DNA from: an uncultured bacterium
GTDB lineage: Bacteria > Verrucomicrobiota > Kiritimatiellia > RFP12 > CAIWXQ01
Reading direction: 5' to 3'
Length of the DNA stretch: 64,000 nucleotides
Assembly: GCA_903916675.1 (NCBI GenBank)
Contig: CAIWXQ010000034.1
Location: forward strand, 1 to 64,000
In this document: positions 17,517-26,504 of the stretch, piece after piece
Position numbering within the stretch: position 1 is the stretch's first letter
Layout: the number at the start of each line of letters is the position of its first letter
Program-made: the position numbers and the translations under genes
Notes under the pieces: generated by a model
Told to the model about the DNA's origin: nothing
Seen by the model: only the letters and a program-made list of their open reading frames with translations
Databases searched by the model: none

Positions 17517-19643
17517 ATGAAGAATACCATCTCGATTGCCGTCGAAGTCGGCGGCAGGACTCTCACCATCGAAACCGGACTGCTTGCCTGTCAGGCCGCA
17601 GGCGCCACCACCGTCACGCTCGGGGAGACCATCCTCTTCTCCGCCGTGACCAATACCGACAAGCCGCGCGAGGGGATCGATTACTTCCCCTTGCAGGTCG
17701 AGTACCGCGAGAAGTACTACGCGGCCGGCCGCTTCCCAGGCGGATTCTTCAAGCGCGAGGCGCGTCCCTCCGAGAAGGAGATCCTGACCGCGCGTATCAT
17801 CGACCGCCCGATCCGCCCGCTCTTCCCAGACGGCTACATCAATGACGTCCAGATCAACAACATGCTCCTCTCGGCCGACGGCGAAAACGACGCCGACGTG
17901 CTGGGCGTGAACGCCGCCAGCGCCGCGCTGCACATCTCCGAGATCCCGTTCATGGGCCCGATCGGTGCCGTGCGCGTCGGCCGCATCGACGGGCAGTTCG
18001 TGATCAACCCGACCTTCGCCCAGCGCACGCAGAGCGACCTGGACTTGATCTACGCCGGCACGCGCGAGCGATTCCTGATGATGGAGGGCGCGGCCCTGGA
18101 GATCTCCGAGGCCGACTTCCTGGCCGCGATGAAGACCGCCCACGCCGAGGTGGTTAAGATCGTCGACGCCCAGATCGAACTGCGCCGCCGCCTCGGCAAG
18201 GCCGACAAGAAGATCGTCGACGTCGAGCCGAACGCGGAGCAGATGGCGTTCCTGCGGGCCACCTCCGGCGCGGAACTCAGCCAGGCGCTACTCGTGGCCG
18301 GCAAGCAGGATCGCGAGACAGCCATCAAGGCCATTAAGGCGACCCTCAAAGCCAAGACGTTGGAGAAATTCGCGGCCCTGACGGAAAATCATTTCAAGAC
18401 GCTGTTCGACACCCTCGAGATTGAACTGGTCCGCAACAACGTGCTCGCGCACGGCAAGCGCATCGACGGCCGCGGCTCGCACGACATCCGTCCGCTGGTC
18501 GCACAGGTCGGCCTGCTGCCGCGTGCCCACGGCTCGGCACTCTTCAACCGCGGCGAGACGCAGGCCCTCGGCTCCGTCACGCTCGGCACCAAGCAGGACG
18601 TGCAGTCGCTCGACGCCATCGCCGGCGGCGACAAGTCCAAGAACTTCATGCTGCACTACAACTTCCCGCCCTACTCGGTCGGCGAAGTCGGCCGCCTCGG
18701 CAGCACCGGCCGCCGCGAGATCGGCCACGGCGCGCTCGCCGAGCGCTCTCTGCGCCCAATCATCCCCGCGGATTATCCCTACACGGTCCGCGTGGTGTCC
18801 GACATCATGGGCTCCAACGGCTCCTCCTCCATGGCCAGCGTCTGCGCCGGCTCGCTCGCGCTCATGGACGCCGGCATTCCGGTCAAGGGCGCCGTGGCAG
18901 GTGTCTCCATCGGCCTCTTCACCAGCAAGGACGAGTCGAAGAAGGTGCTCGTGACCGACATCCTCGGCTCCGAGGACCACTGCGGCGACATGGACTTCAA
19001 GGTCGCCGGCACCGAGAAGGGGATCACCGGCTTCCAGGTGGACCTCAAGCTCCGCGGCCTGAGCTGGGACGTGGTCGAGCAGGCCCTGACCAAAGCCCGC
19101 GAGGGCCGGATGCAGATCCTCGCGTTTATGCGCGGGATCCTCGAGGCGCCGCGGCCGGAGCTCTCTCCCTATGCGCCGCGCATCTTCACACTGCAGATCC
19201 CGGTGGACAAGATCGGCGGCCTCATCGGCCCCGGCGGCAAGAACATCCGCCGCATCACCGAACTCTCCGGCGCGCAGATCGACATCGCCGACGACGGCAC
19301 GATCAGCATCTTCGCCGCCAGCGGCGAAGCCATGGAGATCGCCAAGCGCGAGGTGCAGATGGTCGTGGCCGAAGCCGAGCCCGGCAAGCTCTACGAGGGC
19401 GTCGTCACCGGCATCAAGGAGTTCGGCTGCTTCGTCGAGATCCTTCCCGGCAAGGACGGTCTCTGCCACATCAGCGAGCTGGCCGAGCAGCGCATCCGCA
19501 GCGTCGAGGACGTTTGCAAGATCGGCGACAAGATGTGGGTCAAGTGCGTCGGCGTCGATGACCGCGGCCGCGTCAAGCTCAGCCGCCGCGAAGCCATGCG
19601 CGATCTGGACCAGCAGCACCAGAAGGAAGAGCAGCCGAAATAA
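17517..19643 (+). CDS. pnp: Polyribonucleotide nucleotidyltransferase (PNPase)
   Basis: 3'-5' phosphorolytic exoribonuclease of the RNA degradosome. 708 residues in the usual order: first RNase PH domain ([20 protein letters not shown]), alpha-helical linker, catalytic second RNase PH domain ([66 protein letters not shown]), KH domain ([16 protein letters not shown]) and S1 domain ([20 protein letters not shown]). AAAGG precedes the ATG. A very strong intrinsic terminator follows 23 bp after the stop. Confidence 0.98.
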   Translation: MKNTISIAVEVGGRTLTIETGLLACQAAGATTVTLGETILFSAVTNTDKPREGIDYFPLQVEYREKYYAAGRFPGGFFKREARPSEKEILTARIIDRPIRPLFPDGYINDVQINNMLLSADGENDADVLGVNAASAALHISEIPFMGPIGAVRVGRIDGQFVINPTFAQRTQSDLDLIYAGTRERFLMMEGAALEISEADFLAAMKTAHAEVVKIVDAQIELRRRLGKADKKIVDVEPNAEQMAFLRATSGAELSQALLVAGKQDRETAIKAIKATLKAKTLEKFAALTENHFKTLFDTLEIELVRNNVLAHGKRIDGRGSHDIRPLVAQVGLLPRAHGSALFNRGETQALGSVTLGTKQDVQSLDAIAGGDKSKNFMLHYNFPPYSVGEVGRLGSTGRREIGHGALAERSLRPIIPADYPYTVRVVSDIMGSNGSSSMASVCAGSLALMDAGIPVKGAVAGVSIGLFTSKDESKKVLVTDILGSEDHCGDMDFKVAGTEKGITGFQVDLKLRGLSWDVVEQALTKAREGRMQILAFMRGILEAPRPELSPYAPRIFTLQIPVDKIGGLIGPGGKNIRRITELSGAQIDIADDGTISIFAASGEAMEIAKREVQMVVAEAEPGKLYEGVVTGIKEFGCFVEILPGKDGLCHISELAEQRIRSVEDVCKIGDKMWVKCVGVDDRGRVKLSRREAMRDLDQQHQKEEQPK

Positions 19644-19665
19644 CCGGCTGGTCTATTTCCTTGTG

Positions 19666-19702
19666 CGGCGCGCCGTGAGAAAACGGCGCGCCGTTTTGTT
19701 TT
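19666..19702 (+). terminator. Rho-independent terminator after pnp
   Basis: CGGCGCGCCGT (19666-19676) pairs perfectly with ACGGCGCGCCG (19683-19693), a 6-nt loop between them, followed by TTTTGTTTT. The strongest terminator in the window. Confidence 0.92.
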
Positions 19703-19785
19703 GCTACAGAACACACCGCGTGACGGCGGCGGCGAACCTTGTCGCGTTTAGCGGTGTCGTGTTCCACCGCCTGGTTCGCCTTCCA

Positions 19786-20370
19786 TTATGGTTCTCTGCA
19801 CCAGATCAACTCCACCTCGTCCGGCAACTCCGGATAGGCATGCCGGTTCATCGCGCAGAGAACGAACCGGTGCTTTGCATAGAAACGGCACGCGGGCACG
19901 TTCACGTTCTGTGTCTCCACCTTGAGCAAGCGGCAGTCATGGCGTTTGGCCCAGCCTGCAGCCGCTTCGACTAGCAGGCTGCCAATGCCTTTCCTGCGGT
20001 GTTGCGGTGCCACCCGAATGTCCCAGAGGGCGGCGATATCGGTGCGCCCCTGCAGCTTGAGGACGCCCAGTGTATCGTACGCGATCAAGCAGCCACCGAT
20101 GCGCTCCGTGTTTTCGAACGCCGAGATAACGCCCCAATTCGAAATGTCCCATTGGCCTGACCATCTTGTCGGTCCTTCTCCCTTGAGGCCATCGTAATCC
20201 TTGACCCAGGGATGGGCGACCGGACGTTCCGACAACCTGATTCCTGCAAGCCCCCTTGCCAGTGGCTGTACATCGAATACGGAGCGCACCTCAAAGGAGA
20301 TCGGTATCCGTTCGTACTCGGACAGGACAGCGATCGATTCTTCTGCAATCTCTGGCTTTGTATCCATCAT
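19786..20370 (-). CDS. GNAT-family N-acetyltransferase, streptothricin-acetyltransferase-like
   Basis: 194 residues with the GNAT acetyl-CoA site (DIRVAPQHRRKGIGSLLVEA, residues about 115-135, RRKGIG being the P-loop-like motif) and the C-terminal block LLKVETQNVNVPACRFYAKH. Layout and this block resemble SatA/Sat4 streptothricin acetyltransferases, but many GNATs of unknown substrate share them, so no resistance function is claimed. Two adjacent ATGs (20370, 20367) are possible starts. A CATACT hexamer ends only 3-6 nt before them. It stands alone, opposite in strand to both neighbours. Confidence 0.75.
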   Translation of the reverse strand: MMDTKPEIAEESIAVLSEYERIPISFEVRSVFDVQPLARGLAGIRLSERPVAHPWVKDYDGLKGEGPTRWSGQWDISNWGVISAFENTERIGGCLIAYDTLGVLKLQGRTDIAALWDIRVAPQHRRKGIGSLLVEAAAGWAKRHDCRLLKVETQNVNVPACRFYAKHRFVLCAMNRHAYPELPDEVELIWCREP

Positions 20371-20502
20371 TGCAGTATGGCGAACTTATTGTTTTGCGTC
20401 GTCATCCAACCGGTTCCCGTCGGGATATCGTGATTGTAACACGGCGCCGAGAGGCGTAAAGGGGGCGGTTGGGCAGGCTATCGGCAGTAAGTCGACCCCA
20501 CA

Positions 20503-20600
20503 GCCTTCAGCCTTACCTTTAGCCTACAGGCGCCGTTTCGACCCCGATACCGATAGCGACCCCGATTGTTCCCCAATGACAAATGACCAACGCCACGCCC
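20503..20600. repeat. Mixed short repeats upstream of the ABC exporter cluster
   Basis: CAGCCTTCAGCC / AGCCTACAGG heptamers (20505-20531), then a GATACC-GATAGC-GACCCC-GATTG hexamer array (20543-20569), then CCAATGACAAATGACCAA (20573-20590). The same three families occur at 6.3-6.7 kb, 30.7 kb and 59.5 kb. Confidence 0.75.
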
Positions 20601-20604
20601 CCTG

Positions 20605-20633
20605 CTGACGAATTTCCACGCATTTGCTACACT
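20605..20633 (+). promoter_or_regulatory. Predicted promoter of the ABC exporter cluster
   Basis: CTGACG (20605-20610), 17-bp spacer ending in TGC, TACACT (20628-20633). The predicted start is a few nt before the ATG at 20645, so the leader is very short. Confidence 0.5.
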
Positions 20634-20644
20634 CTCTCCAGCTT

Positions 20645-21628
20645 ATGCCTCTGCGCCTGCGTCAATTCGTTGCCCTGGCAACCGCCACCCTGCTCGAGGG
20701 GATGCAACAGCCGGCCGCGCTGCTGCTGCTGCTGGCCTGTGTGCTGCTCACGGCCCTGACTCCGGTCTTCCAGTTCCACTCGCTCGGCGAGGAGGGTCGG
20801 CTCGCGCGCGACAGCGGCCTGGCCTACATGCTCGTTTTCGGCCTGATCCTCGCCGTCGCCGTGGCCAGCAGCACGCTCGCAGCGGAGATCGAGCGCGGTA
20901 CTGCGGCGGCCGCGCTCAGCAAGCCCGTACCGCGCCCACTCTTCCTCGCGGGGAAATACGCCGGCGTGCTTACGCTGGTCGCCATCCTCTGGTTCGCCGC
21001 GCTGCTCGCCACACTGCTGGCCGAGCGCGCCTCGGATCATTTCGTGGCCGTCGGCGACGAACTCGGCACGCGCGCCGACCGCTGGACAATTCTCTCCTCC
21101 CTGCTGGCGCCAGTCGTGGCGCTGGCCACAGCCGGCATCCTGAACTTCCGCCGCTGCGCGCGCTTCGGCGTGGCCGCCTTCCTCGGCATCCCGCTGGCGC
21201 TGGCCACTGCGCTGCTGCTCGCCGGCTGCTACAACCGCTTCGACCATCTGGTCTGGTACCACCCAGATCTCAACCTGCGCGTCATGGCCGCTGCCGTGCT
21301 GATCCTGCTGGCACTGGCTTTGCTCACCGCACTGGCCACAGCGCTCGCCACGCGCCTGCGCAGCGGCTCCACGCTCGTGCTCTGTGCGCTGGTGCTCGGC
21401 CTGGGCCTGACCGGCGACCTCTGGACCGGCCACGCCGCCTGGTCGTGGCGCGGCCTGCTCGGTGGCCTGCTTCCCAACCTGCAGAATTTCTGGATGTGCG
21501 ACGCGCTGGCGGACGGCGGGCGCATCCCGTGGCACTACGTCGGCAGCGCGGCCGTCTATGCCGCTGTCTGGAGCGCACTGGCGCTGGGCGCCGGCATGCT
21601 GGCTCTGCGAAACCGGGATATGGGATGA
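20645..21628 (+). CDS. ABC-2-type transporter permease
   Basis: 327 residues with six to eight hydrophobic segments (PAALLLLLACVLLTALTPVF, AYMLVFGLILAVAVASSTLA, ILWFAALLATLLA, and C-terminal VGSAAVYAAVWSALALGAG). The cytosolic motif AAEIERGTAAAALSKPVPRP right after the second segment is typical of ABC-2/NosY-type permeases (the E-R-G-T/S coupling motif). ATG 20645 is chosen over an upstream TTG. It is the first gene of a four-gene run with an ATPase, a second permease and a membrane-anchored helical protein, so it is probably an exporter. The substrate is unknown. Confidence 0.8.
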   Translation: MPLRLRQFVALATATLLEGMQQPAALLLLLACVLLTALTPVFQFHSLGEEGRLARDSGLAYMLVFGLILAVAVASSTLAAEIERGTAAAALSKPVPRPLFLAGKYAGVLTLVAILWFAALLATLLAERASDHFVAVGDELGTRADRWTILSSLLAPVVALATAGILNFRRCARFGVAAFLGIPLALATALLLAGCYNRFDHLVWYHPDLNLRVMAAAVLILLALALLTALATALATRLRSGSTLVLCALVLGLGLTGDLWTGHAAWSWRGLLGGLLPNLQNFWMCDALADGGRIPWHYVGSAAVYAAVWSALALGAGMLALRNRDMG

Positions 21629-21674
21629 TTTCGGCCTGACCCGTCCGACTCGTCGGACAGATAAAATAACCACC

Positions 21675-22634
21675 ATGAACTCCCCCATCATCGAAACCAC
21701 CGGCCTGTGCAAGGTCTTCCGCGACTTCTGGCAACGGCCAAAGGTCGAGGCGGTCGCCGGCCTCGACCTCCAGGTGCAGCGCGGCGAGATCTTCGGCCTG
21801 CTCGGCCCCAATGGCTCCGGCAAGAGCACAACCATCAAGCTCCTGCTCGGCCTGCTCCACCCCACCGCCGGCACGATCCGCGTGCTCGGCTGCCCGCCGA
21901 CCGACGTTGCGGCCAAGGCGCGCATTGGCTACCTGCCAGAAGTCTCCCACCTGCACGCCTTCCTGACGCCGCGCGAGACGCTCCACTACTACGGCAGCCT
22001 CTTCGGGCTCGACGCCGGCACCTGCCGCGAACGCACCGAGGCGCTGCTCGACATGGTGGACCTCCGCCACGCCGCCAACCGCTCCGTGGGCGAGTTCTCC
22101 AAGGGGATGGCGCGCCGCGTGGGACTGGCGCAGGCGCTAATCAACAACCCCGACCTGCTGATCCTCGACGAGCCCACCTCCGGCCTCGATCCCGTAGCCT
22201 GCCGCGAGGTCAAGGATCTCGTGCGGTTGCTCGCAAAAGCCGGCAAGACGGTCCTAATGACCTCACACCTGCTGGCCGACGTGGAGGATGTCTCCGACCG
22301 CGTGGCGATCCTGCACGCCGGCCGCCTGCAGGCCGAGGGGCGCGTGGCCGACCTGCTGCGCCGGCCGGATGCCGTGCGCTTTCTCGTTGAAGGGCTCGAC
22401 GCCGAAACTGCGGACGCCATCCGTCGCGACCTGGAACAGCGCACCCACCACGCCGTGGTGCTCGATCACCCGGCCATGGACCTCGAGACCTATTTCCTGC
22501 AGGTGGTTGCCCGCGCGGCCCATCGCGATCATCTCACCACCCATTTCCAGCCGGCAGCGTTTCTGGCGGCAGCGAAGGAGAAGCCAGAAGTCAGAGATCA
22601 GAAATCAGAGGTCAGCAGTCAGCAGGCAGATTGA
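21675..22634 (+). CDS. ABC transporter ATP-binding protein (ABC-2 exporter type)
   Basis: 319 residues. Walker A GLLGPNGSGKST, Q-loop region GYLPEVSHLHAFLTPRETLHY (E in place of the usual Q), signature VGEFSKGMARRVGLAQAL, Walker B LLILDEPTSGLD, H-loop MTSHLL. A helical C-terminal extension follows, as in CcmA/DrrA/NatA-type exporters. The last 18 residues (PEVRDQKSEVSSQQAD) are encoded by an AGATCAG/AAATCAG/AGGTCAG heptamer array that also supplies the stop, so the native end was probably about residue 300. Flanked by two permease genes, it is likely their shared ATPase. Confidence 0.9.
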   Translation: MNSPIIETTGLCKVFRDFWQRPKVEAVAGLDLQVQRGEIFGLLGPNGSGKSTTIKLLLGLLHPTAGTIRVLGCPPTDVAAKARIGYLPEVSHLHAFLTPRETLHYYGSLFGLDAGTCRERTEALLDMVDLRHAANRSVGEFSKGMARRVGLAQALINNPDLLILDEPTSGLDPVACREVKDLVRLLAKAGKTVLMTSHLLADVEDVSDRVAILHAGRLQAEGRVADLLRRPDAVRFLVEGLDAETADAIRRDLEQRTHHAVVLDHPAMDLETYFLQVVARAAHRDHLTTHFQPAAFLAAAKEKPEVRDQKSEVSSQQAD

Positions 22635-22677
22635 ACCTTACGATTCTGCGGTTCGGTATTCGATATTCTGCGGCTCC
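22579..22677. repeat. Heptamer array at the end of the ABC ATPase gene and beyond
   Basis: About seven 7-mers (AGAAGTC, AGAGATC, AGAAATC, AGAGGTC, AGCAGTC, AGCAGGC) at 22587-22628 run to the stop codon. They are followed by CTGCGGTTCGGTATTCG and ATTCTGCGGC at 22647-22674, a family also seen at 6.5, 14.0 and 34.5 kb. Confidence 0.8.
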
Positions 22678-22689
22678 ATCTACCACCCC

Positions 22690-24069
22690 ATGCCCACCCT
22701 TCTTCCACAAAGCCATCGCCTGCTTCACGTGCTGCGCGCCCTCTCTGCGGTCGCGCTGCTCTCGGCACGCGCGGCCATCCGTTCGCGCGTGGTGGCGATC
22801 CTGCTGCTCCTGCTGGCGGCTGGCGTAATCGGCATTCCGCGCCTGGTCTGCGGGGACGGCACGCCGGCCAGCGAGCTGCAGGTGCGCCTGCGCTACACGC
22901 TCGCCTTCGCCACCGGCGTCCTGGGGCTGGCTACGCTCTGGGCTTCCTGCGCGGCGTTCGGCGCGGAGATCGACAGCCGCCGCATGGATCTCACGGCAGT
23001 CAAGCCAGCGCATCCACTCACGCTCTGGTTCGGCCGCTGGCTCGGCATCGTGCTGCTCGACGCGCTGCTGCTGCTCGGCGTCGTGGCAGGTGTGCGCCTG
23101 CAGCTCGGCTTCGGCGCCGCCGACACCTCCCGGCTGGTCAGCCGCGCCATCGCCCGCCCCTCGCTGCCGGCGCCGGAAGAGGAGGCGCGCATCCACTTCG
23201 CCGAGTTGCAGCGGGCCAATCGCCTGCCGCCGGACATTCCGCCCACCGAAATCCTCCGCCGGCTCACGTTCGAAAGCCGCCACAGCCACATTGTGCTGCA
23301 TCCGGGCGAAGCGGCCTTCTGGCGGTTCACGCTGCCACGACCGGTGACGCCGGACGGACGGATCTGGATTCGTGTGCAGTTCAACACCACGGCCGATTCG
23401 TTGGTCGACGTGCGCGGCACCTGCCGCGTGCGCCGCGCGGGCGCCGCTGCCTGGGCTGCCGAGGCGAAGGTCAACGACCTCACCCGCAACGAGCTGGAGA
23501 TTCCGCTCGCCGCGCCGGCGCTGGCCGGCGCACGGGAGATCGACCTCGATTTTGCCTACCAGGGCGAGCCAAAGGCTGCCGCGCTGCTGATCGCGCCGCG
23601 CGATTCCCTGGCGATTCTCTGCGCACAGGGGAGCTTCACCGGAAACCTCGTCCGCGTGATGCTGGCCGAGCTCGCCATTCTGGCGGCGCTGGCAGCGCTG
23701 GGGCTGACGCTGGGCGCCTGCTTCTCCTTCCCCGTGGCGGCATTCGCAGCCACGGCGCTGCTCCTGACCGTGCTGGCCGCCACAGGCAGTTCTCCGGAAA
23801 TTCTGCCGGTGGATCCCTCCGCCGGAAACAGCCGGCCCGGTCTGCCGGAGCGCGTGTCGTACCGCGTCGTGCGCAGCATCGATTTCATCACGCGTCCGTT
23901 GCTCCAGCCGGAACCGCTCGCGCAGGCCGTCGCCGGCGAACGCGTGCCAACTGGCGAACTGACGCGCCTGCTGCTCTGGGGAGGCGGACTCTATCCGCTG
24001 GGACTGGCGCTTCTCGCGGCGACCGCGTTACGCCGGCGGGAGCTGGCGCGCCAAGGTACCGGAAATTGA
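22690..24069 (+). CDS. ABC-2-type permease with large extracytoplasmic insert
   Basis: 459 residues. Hydrophobic segments at about 20-60 (LSAVALLSARAAIRSRVVAI, LLLLLAAGVIGIPRLV), about 75-95 and about 115-140 are followed by a soluble region of about 230 residues (about 145-310) with beta-rich character (HIVLHPGEAAFWRFTLPRPV, IWIRVQFNTTADSLVDVRG). More membrane helices follow near 330-380 and at the C-terminus. The motif AFGAEIDSRRMDLTAVKPAH after the second helix is the same coupling position as in the partner permease. The soluble insert probably lies outside the cytoplasmic membrane. The upstream open frame is not coding, and ATG 22690 begins a good N-terminus. Confidence 0.75.
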   Translation: MPTLLPQSHRLLHVLRALSAVALLSARAAIRSRVVAILLLLLAAGVIGIPRLVCGDGTPASELQVRLRYTLAFATGVLGLATLWASCAAFGAEIDSRRMDLTAVKPAHPLTLWFGRWLGIVLLDALLLLGVVAGVRLQLGFGAADTSRLVSRAIARPSLPAPEEEARIHFAELQRANRLPPDIPPTEILRRLTFESRHSHIVLHPGEAAFWRFTLPRPVTPDGRIWIRVQFNTTADSLVDVRGTCRVRRAGAAAWAAEAKVNDLTRNELEIPLAAPALAGAREIDLDFAYQGEPKAAALLIAPRDSLAILCAQGSFTGNLVRVMLAELAILAALAALGLTLGACFSFPVAAFAATALLLTVLAATGSSPEILPVDPSAGNSRPGLPERVSYRVVRSIDFITRPLLQPEPLAQAVAGERVPTGELTRLLLWGGGLYPLGLALLAATALRRRELARQGTGN

Positions 24070-24075
24070 AAATGC

Positions 24076-24193
24076 GGACACGAAGAACACGAAACTGGAC
24101 CGAAGACATGCGAAGGGTGCTGGCATCTGCGGCGCATGCCGCAGTGGGCCAATCCTTCGCGCTCTTCGTCTCCGCTTCCTCCCCTTCGTGTCC
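24076..24193. repeat. Nested dyad element inside the exporter cluster
   Basis: GGACACGAAG (24076-24085) pairs with CTTCGTGTCC (24184-24193). Inner GCGAAGG/CCTTCGC and GACCGAAGA/TCTTCGTC pairs and a central TGCGGC-GCAT-GCCGCA hairpin complete the symmetry. Layout resembles the dyad after infA. It fills the gap between the second permease and the next gene. Confidence 0.7.
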
Positions 24194-24209
24194 TAAGACG
24201 TTCTAAATT

Positions 24210-25295
24210 ATGTCGTGTTTCCATCCATACGCGCGTCGTTTCGTCATGCTGCTGCTGTTTGCGGCGCTGGCGTTGCTGACTGCCGCGCAGAACCGCCGCC
24301 TGTGCGCAGCCCGACGCACCGGCCTCCCGGAAGCGCCGGCCTACGCGGCACAGGTGCCGCCGTTCATAAATTTCCTGACCGTCGGACTCGGCGGATTCCG
24401 CGGCGTCGCGGCGGAGGCCCTCTGGTCACGCGCCGACAGCCTGCAGGAGGAGGGGCGCTACTTCGAGCTGGTGCAGCTCTCCGAGTGGATCACCTGGCTG
24501 GATCCGCACGCGACTGAGGCCTGGGCTTACAACGCCTGGAACATGGCCTACAATATCAGCGTCCTGATGCGCCGTCCCGCAGACCGCCTGCGCTGGGTCG
24601 CACACGGGATCGCGCTGCTACGCGACCGCGGCCTACCCGCCAATCCGCACAACGCCCGCCTGTATCGCGAGCTCGCCTGGCTCTACCAGCACAAGGTCGG
24701 CAGCACCGACGATTCCGCGCACATCGGCTACAAGCTCGCTCTGGCCCATGAGCTGTCGCCGTTCCTGCGGCCGGACGGCTCCGTGGTCGACACGCCCACG
24801 AACCGCACGGCCTTGGCCGCACTGCACCTTGATGTAGACCGCATGCGGACGCTGGAACTTCGATTCGGCCCGCTCGACTGGCGCATGGCGCCGAGTCACG
24901 CCATCTATTGGGCGTCGCAGGGGCTGGCATACGCGCACGGCGCGGAACTTCTCGCCTGTCGGCGCGCCATCTACCAGCCGCTGATCCAGTGTGCGCTGGC
25001 CGGCCGCTTCGACGGCGATCCGATAGGAGACCTCTATCGCGCCAAACCCAATCCGGAGGTTGTACGACCGGCCCTGCAGTTCGTCGAGGAGACCTTCCGC
25101 GAAGCTCCGACGCCTGGCGTGCGAAATGCCTACGCTTTCTTCCTGCTGCAGGCAATCCATCAGGCGCACGCGGCCGGCCATGCGACACAAGCCAATGACT
25201 GGCTGCATGATCTCAACCGCATTGGAGAAGGCTTCTTCCACCCCATGACGATCGAGGCGGTCGTGCGCGGAGAAATGCCGGAGTTCGTGAGATAG
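24210..25295 (+). CDS. Membrane-anchored helical (TPR-like) protein of the exporter cluster
   Basis: 361 residues. One N-terminal hydrophobic segment (FVMLLLFAALALLTAAQNRR) is followed by a soluble helical domain with repeated W/Y-rich helices (VAAEALWSRADSLQEEGRYF, WITWLDPHATEAWAYNAWNM, NARLYRELAWLYQHKVG) that look like irregular TPR units. I do not recognise a named family. Same strand as, and 140 bp downstream of, the second ABC permease, so it likely serves that exporter as a periplasm-facing accessory. The dyad element in the gap could separate transcripts or stabilise the upstream mRNA. Confidence 0.65.
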   Translation: MSCFHPYARRFVMLLLFAALALLTAAQNRRLCAARRTGLPEAPAYAAQVPPFINFLTVGLGGFRGVAAEALWSRADSLQEEGRYFELVQLSEWITWLDPHATEAWAYNAWNMAYNISVLMRRPADRLRWVAHGIALLRDRGLPANPHNARLYRELAWLYQHKVGSTDDSAHIGYKLALAHELSPFLRPDGSVVDTPTNRTALAALHLDVDRMRTLELRFGPLDWRMAPSHAIYWASQGLAYAHGAELLACRRAIYQPLIQCALAGRFDGDPIGDLYRAKPNPEVVRPALQFVEETFREAPTPGVRNAYAFFLLQAIHQAHAAGHATQANDWLHDLNRIGEGFFHPMTIEAVVRGEMPEFVR

Positions 25296-25426
25296 ACTGT
25301 TCTACAAAAGGCACCAGGCATCAAGCGCCGGGCGCCAACTGGCATTCGCAGGTAGGAGCAATTGGAGCCTGACGCTTGGGGCCTGTTGCCTTCCCCTGAC
25401 AGCCTACAGCCCAGAGCGCTACAGCC

Positions 25427-25750
25427 TTATTTCAACGCCGCCTCGATGGCTTTGAGTAGCACATCGCCGCGCTGCAGGCCGACGAACGACTGCGCGACTT
25501 GTCCGTTCTTGAAGACCAGCAGCGCCGGGATGTTGCGGATGTTGTGGCGGGCAGCAATGTCGCCAGCCTCGTCGACGTTCACCTTGGCGATCGTCGCACG
25601 ACCGGCCACCGCGCCCACGAGCTGCTCCAGGATCGGCCCCTGCATGCGGCACGGACCGCACCAAGGTGCCCAAAAATCCACCAACGTCACGCCCGTGGCG
25701 ATGGCTGCGTCGAATTCCGTTGCCGTCAGTTCCTTCACACCTGCTGCCAT
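25427..25750 (-). CDS. trxA: Thioredoxin
   Basis: Small dithiol oxidoreductase. 107 residues with the active site FWAPWCGPCRM (Cys31, Cys34), the usual IAKVNVDE strand and the cis-Pro loop NIRNIPALLVFKNG. No signal peptide, so cytosolic. GGGAGG lies about 7 nt before the ATG. It sits 39 bp downstream of the Spy-like gene on the same strand. Repeat pieces (ACAGCCTACAGCC) lie just past its 3' end at 25398-25425. Confidence 0.96.
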   Translation of the reverse strand: MAAGVKELTATEFDAAIATGVTLVDFWAPWCGPCRMQGPILEQLVGAVAGRATIAKVNVDEAGDIAARHNIRNIPALLVFKNGQVAQSFVGLQRGDVLLKAIEAALK

Positions 25751-25789
25751 GTTCCATCCTCCCTGTGCTGAAAAACTGCCGAATCGCTG

Positions 25790-26407
25790 TTACTCCGTCG
25801 GCGCGCTGTCCCGAATGGGCGTCAGGGGAGACCGCATCTGCAGCGCACGGCCACCGGCTTCCGGATCAGACGGCCGCACTGCAGGCCGGCCCTGGCCTTG
25901 CCCCTGTGGCGGCTGCGACCTCATTGCGCGCAACCTGGCCATCACTTCGTCTCCCAAAATCTGACGGCTCTTCAATTCAGCGGACAATCCAGCCTTGAAA
26001 AATTCGCCGCGCACCTGGGTCACAACATCGGCGGCCGCCATAACCGCTTTTTCGTCAACATTGGTCGCCAACATCAACTGTTCCAGTGTGCGATTCGCCT
26101 TTTCCATCGCGGCGGGCAGATCGGACTGCTTCTGCGGCATCTGCGCCTGTAGAAATTTCTTGAGCGCTTCGATCTGTTCATCCGTGGCGCCGGCCTGCTG
26201 CAGCATCTCGCGGCTCGGCATCCGCATTTGCGGCCCCATTGGCGGGTGCTCGCCAGCGGGCATCGGACGCGCCATGGGCAGCGCGCCAGCGGCCGGGATG
26301 CCGGCCGGCGTCCCGGCGCCACCCTCCTGCTGTGGTTCCGCAAACAAAATGCCACCGCTGAAAATCGCTGCTGCGGTTACGATTCCCCATCCGATGTTGC
26401 GTTTCAC
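25790..26407 (-). CDS. Secreted Spy/CpxP/ZraP-like helical protein
   Basis: 205 residues from GTG 26407, chosen because AAGGAG lies 7 nt upstream and it yields a clean signal peptide (KRNIGWGIVTAAAIFSGGILFA). Upstream open-frame codons lack support. The mature part is Met/Pro/Gln-rich, then helical: REMLQQAGATDEQIEALKKF, KANRTLEQLMLATNVDEKAV, ILGDEVMARLRAMRSQPP. This is the two-hairpin layout of Spy/CpxP/ZraP periplasmic chaperones and metal-binding proteins. Methionine-rich stretches (PMARPMPAGEHPPMGPQMRM) could bind copper or silver. That is an inference. Likely co-transcribed with trxA. Confidence 0.65.
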   Translation of the reverse strand: MKRNIGWGIVTAAAIFSGGILFAEPQQEGGAGTPAGIPAAGALPMARPMPAGEHPPMGPQMRMPSREMLQQAGATDEQIEALKKFLQAQMPQKQSDLPAAMEKANRTLEQLMLATNVDEKAVMAAADVVTQVRGEFFKAGLSAELKSRQILGDEVMARLRAMRSQPPQGQGQGRPAVRPSDPEAGGRALQMRSPLTPIRDSAPTE

Positions 26408-26504
26408 GGTCGCTCTCCTTGCATTCAGTCCATTCCTGACAATGCAGTAATACTTTACACCCACGCGCCCACCGGTTGTCGAGGACGAAAGCCCGCTCCC
26501 CGGG

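Noticed and set aside
18288-19619. Long minus-strand open frame opposite pnp
   Set aside because: Antisense of PNPase, low-complexity translation.
19786-20370. Streptothricin resistance gene
   Set aside because: Similarity is limited to GNAT motifs and a C-terminal block. Many GNATs of other function share them.
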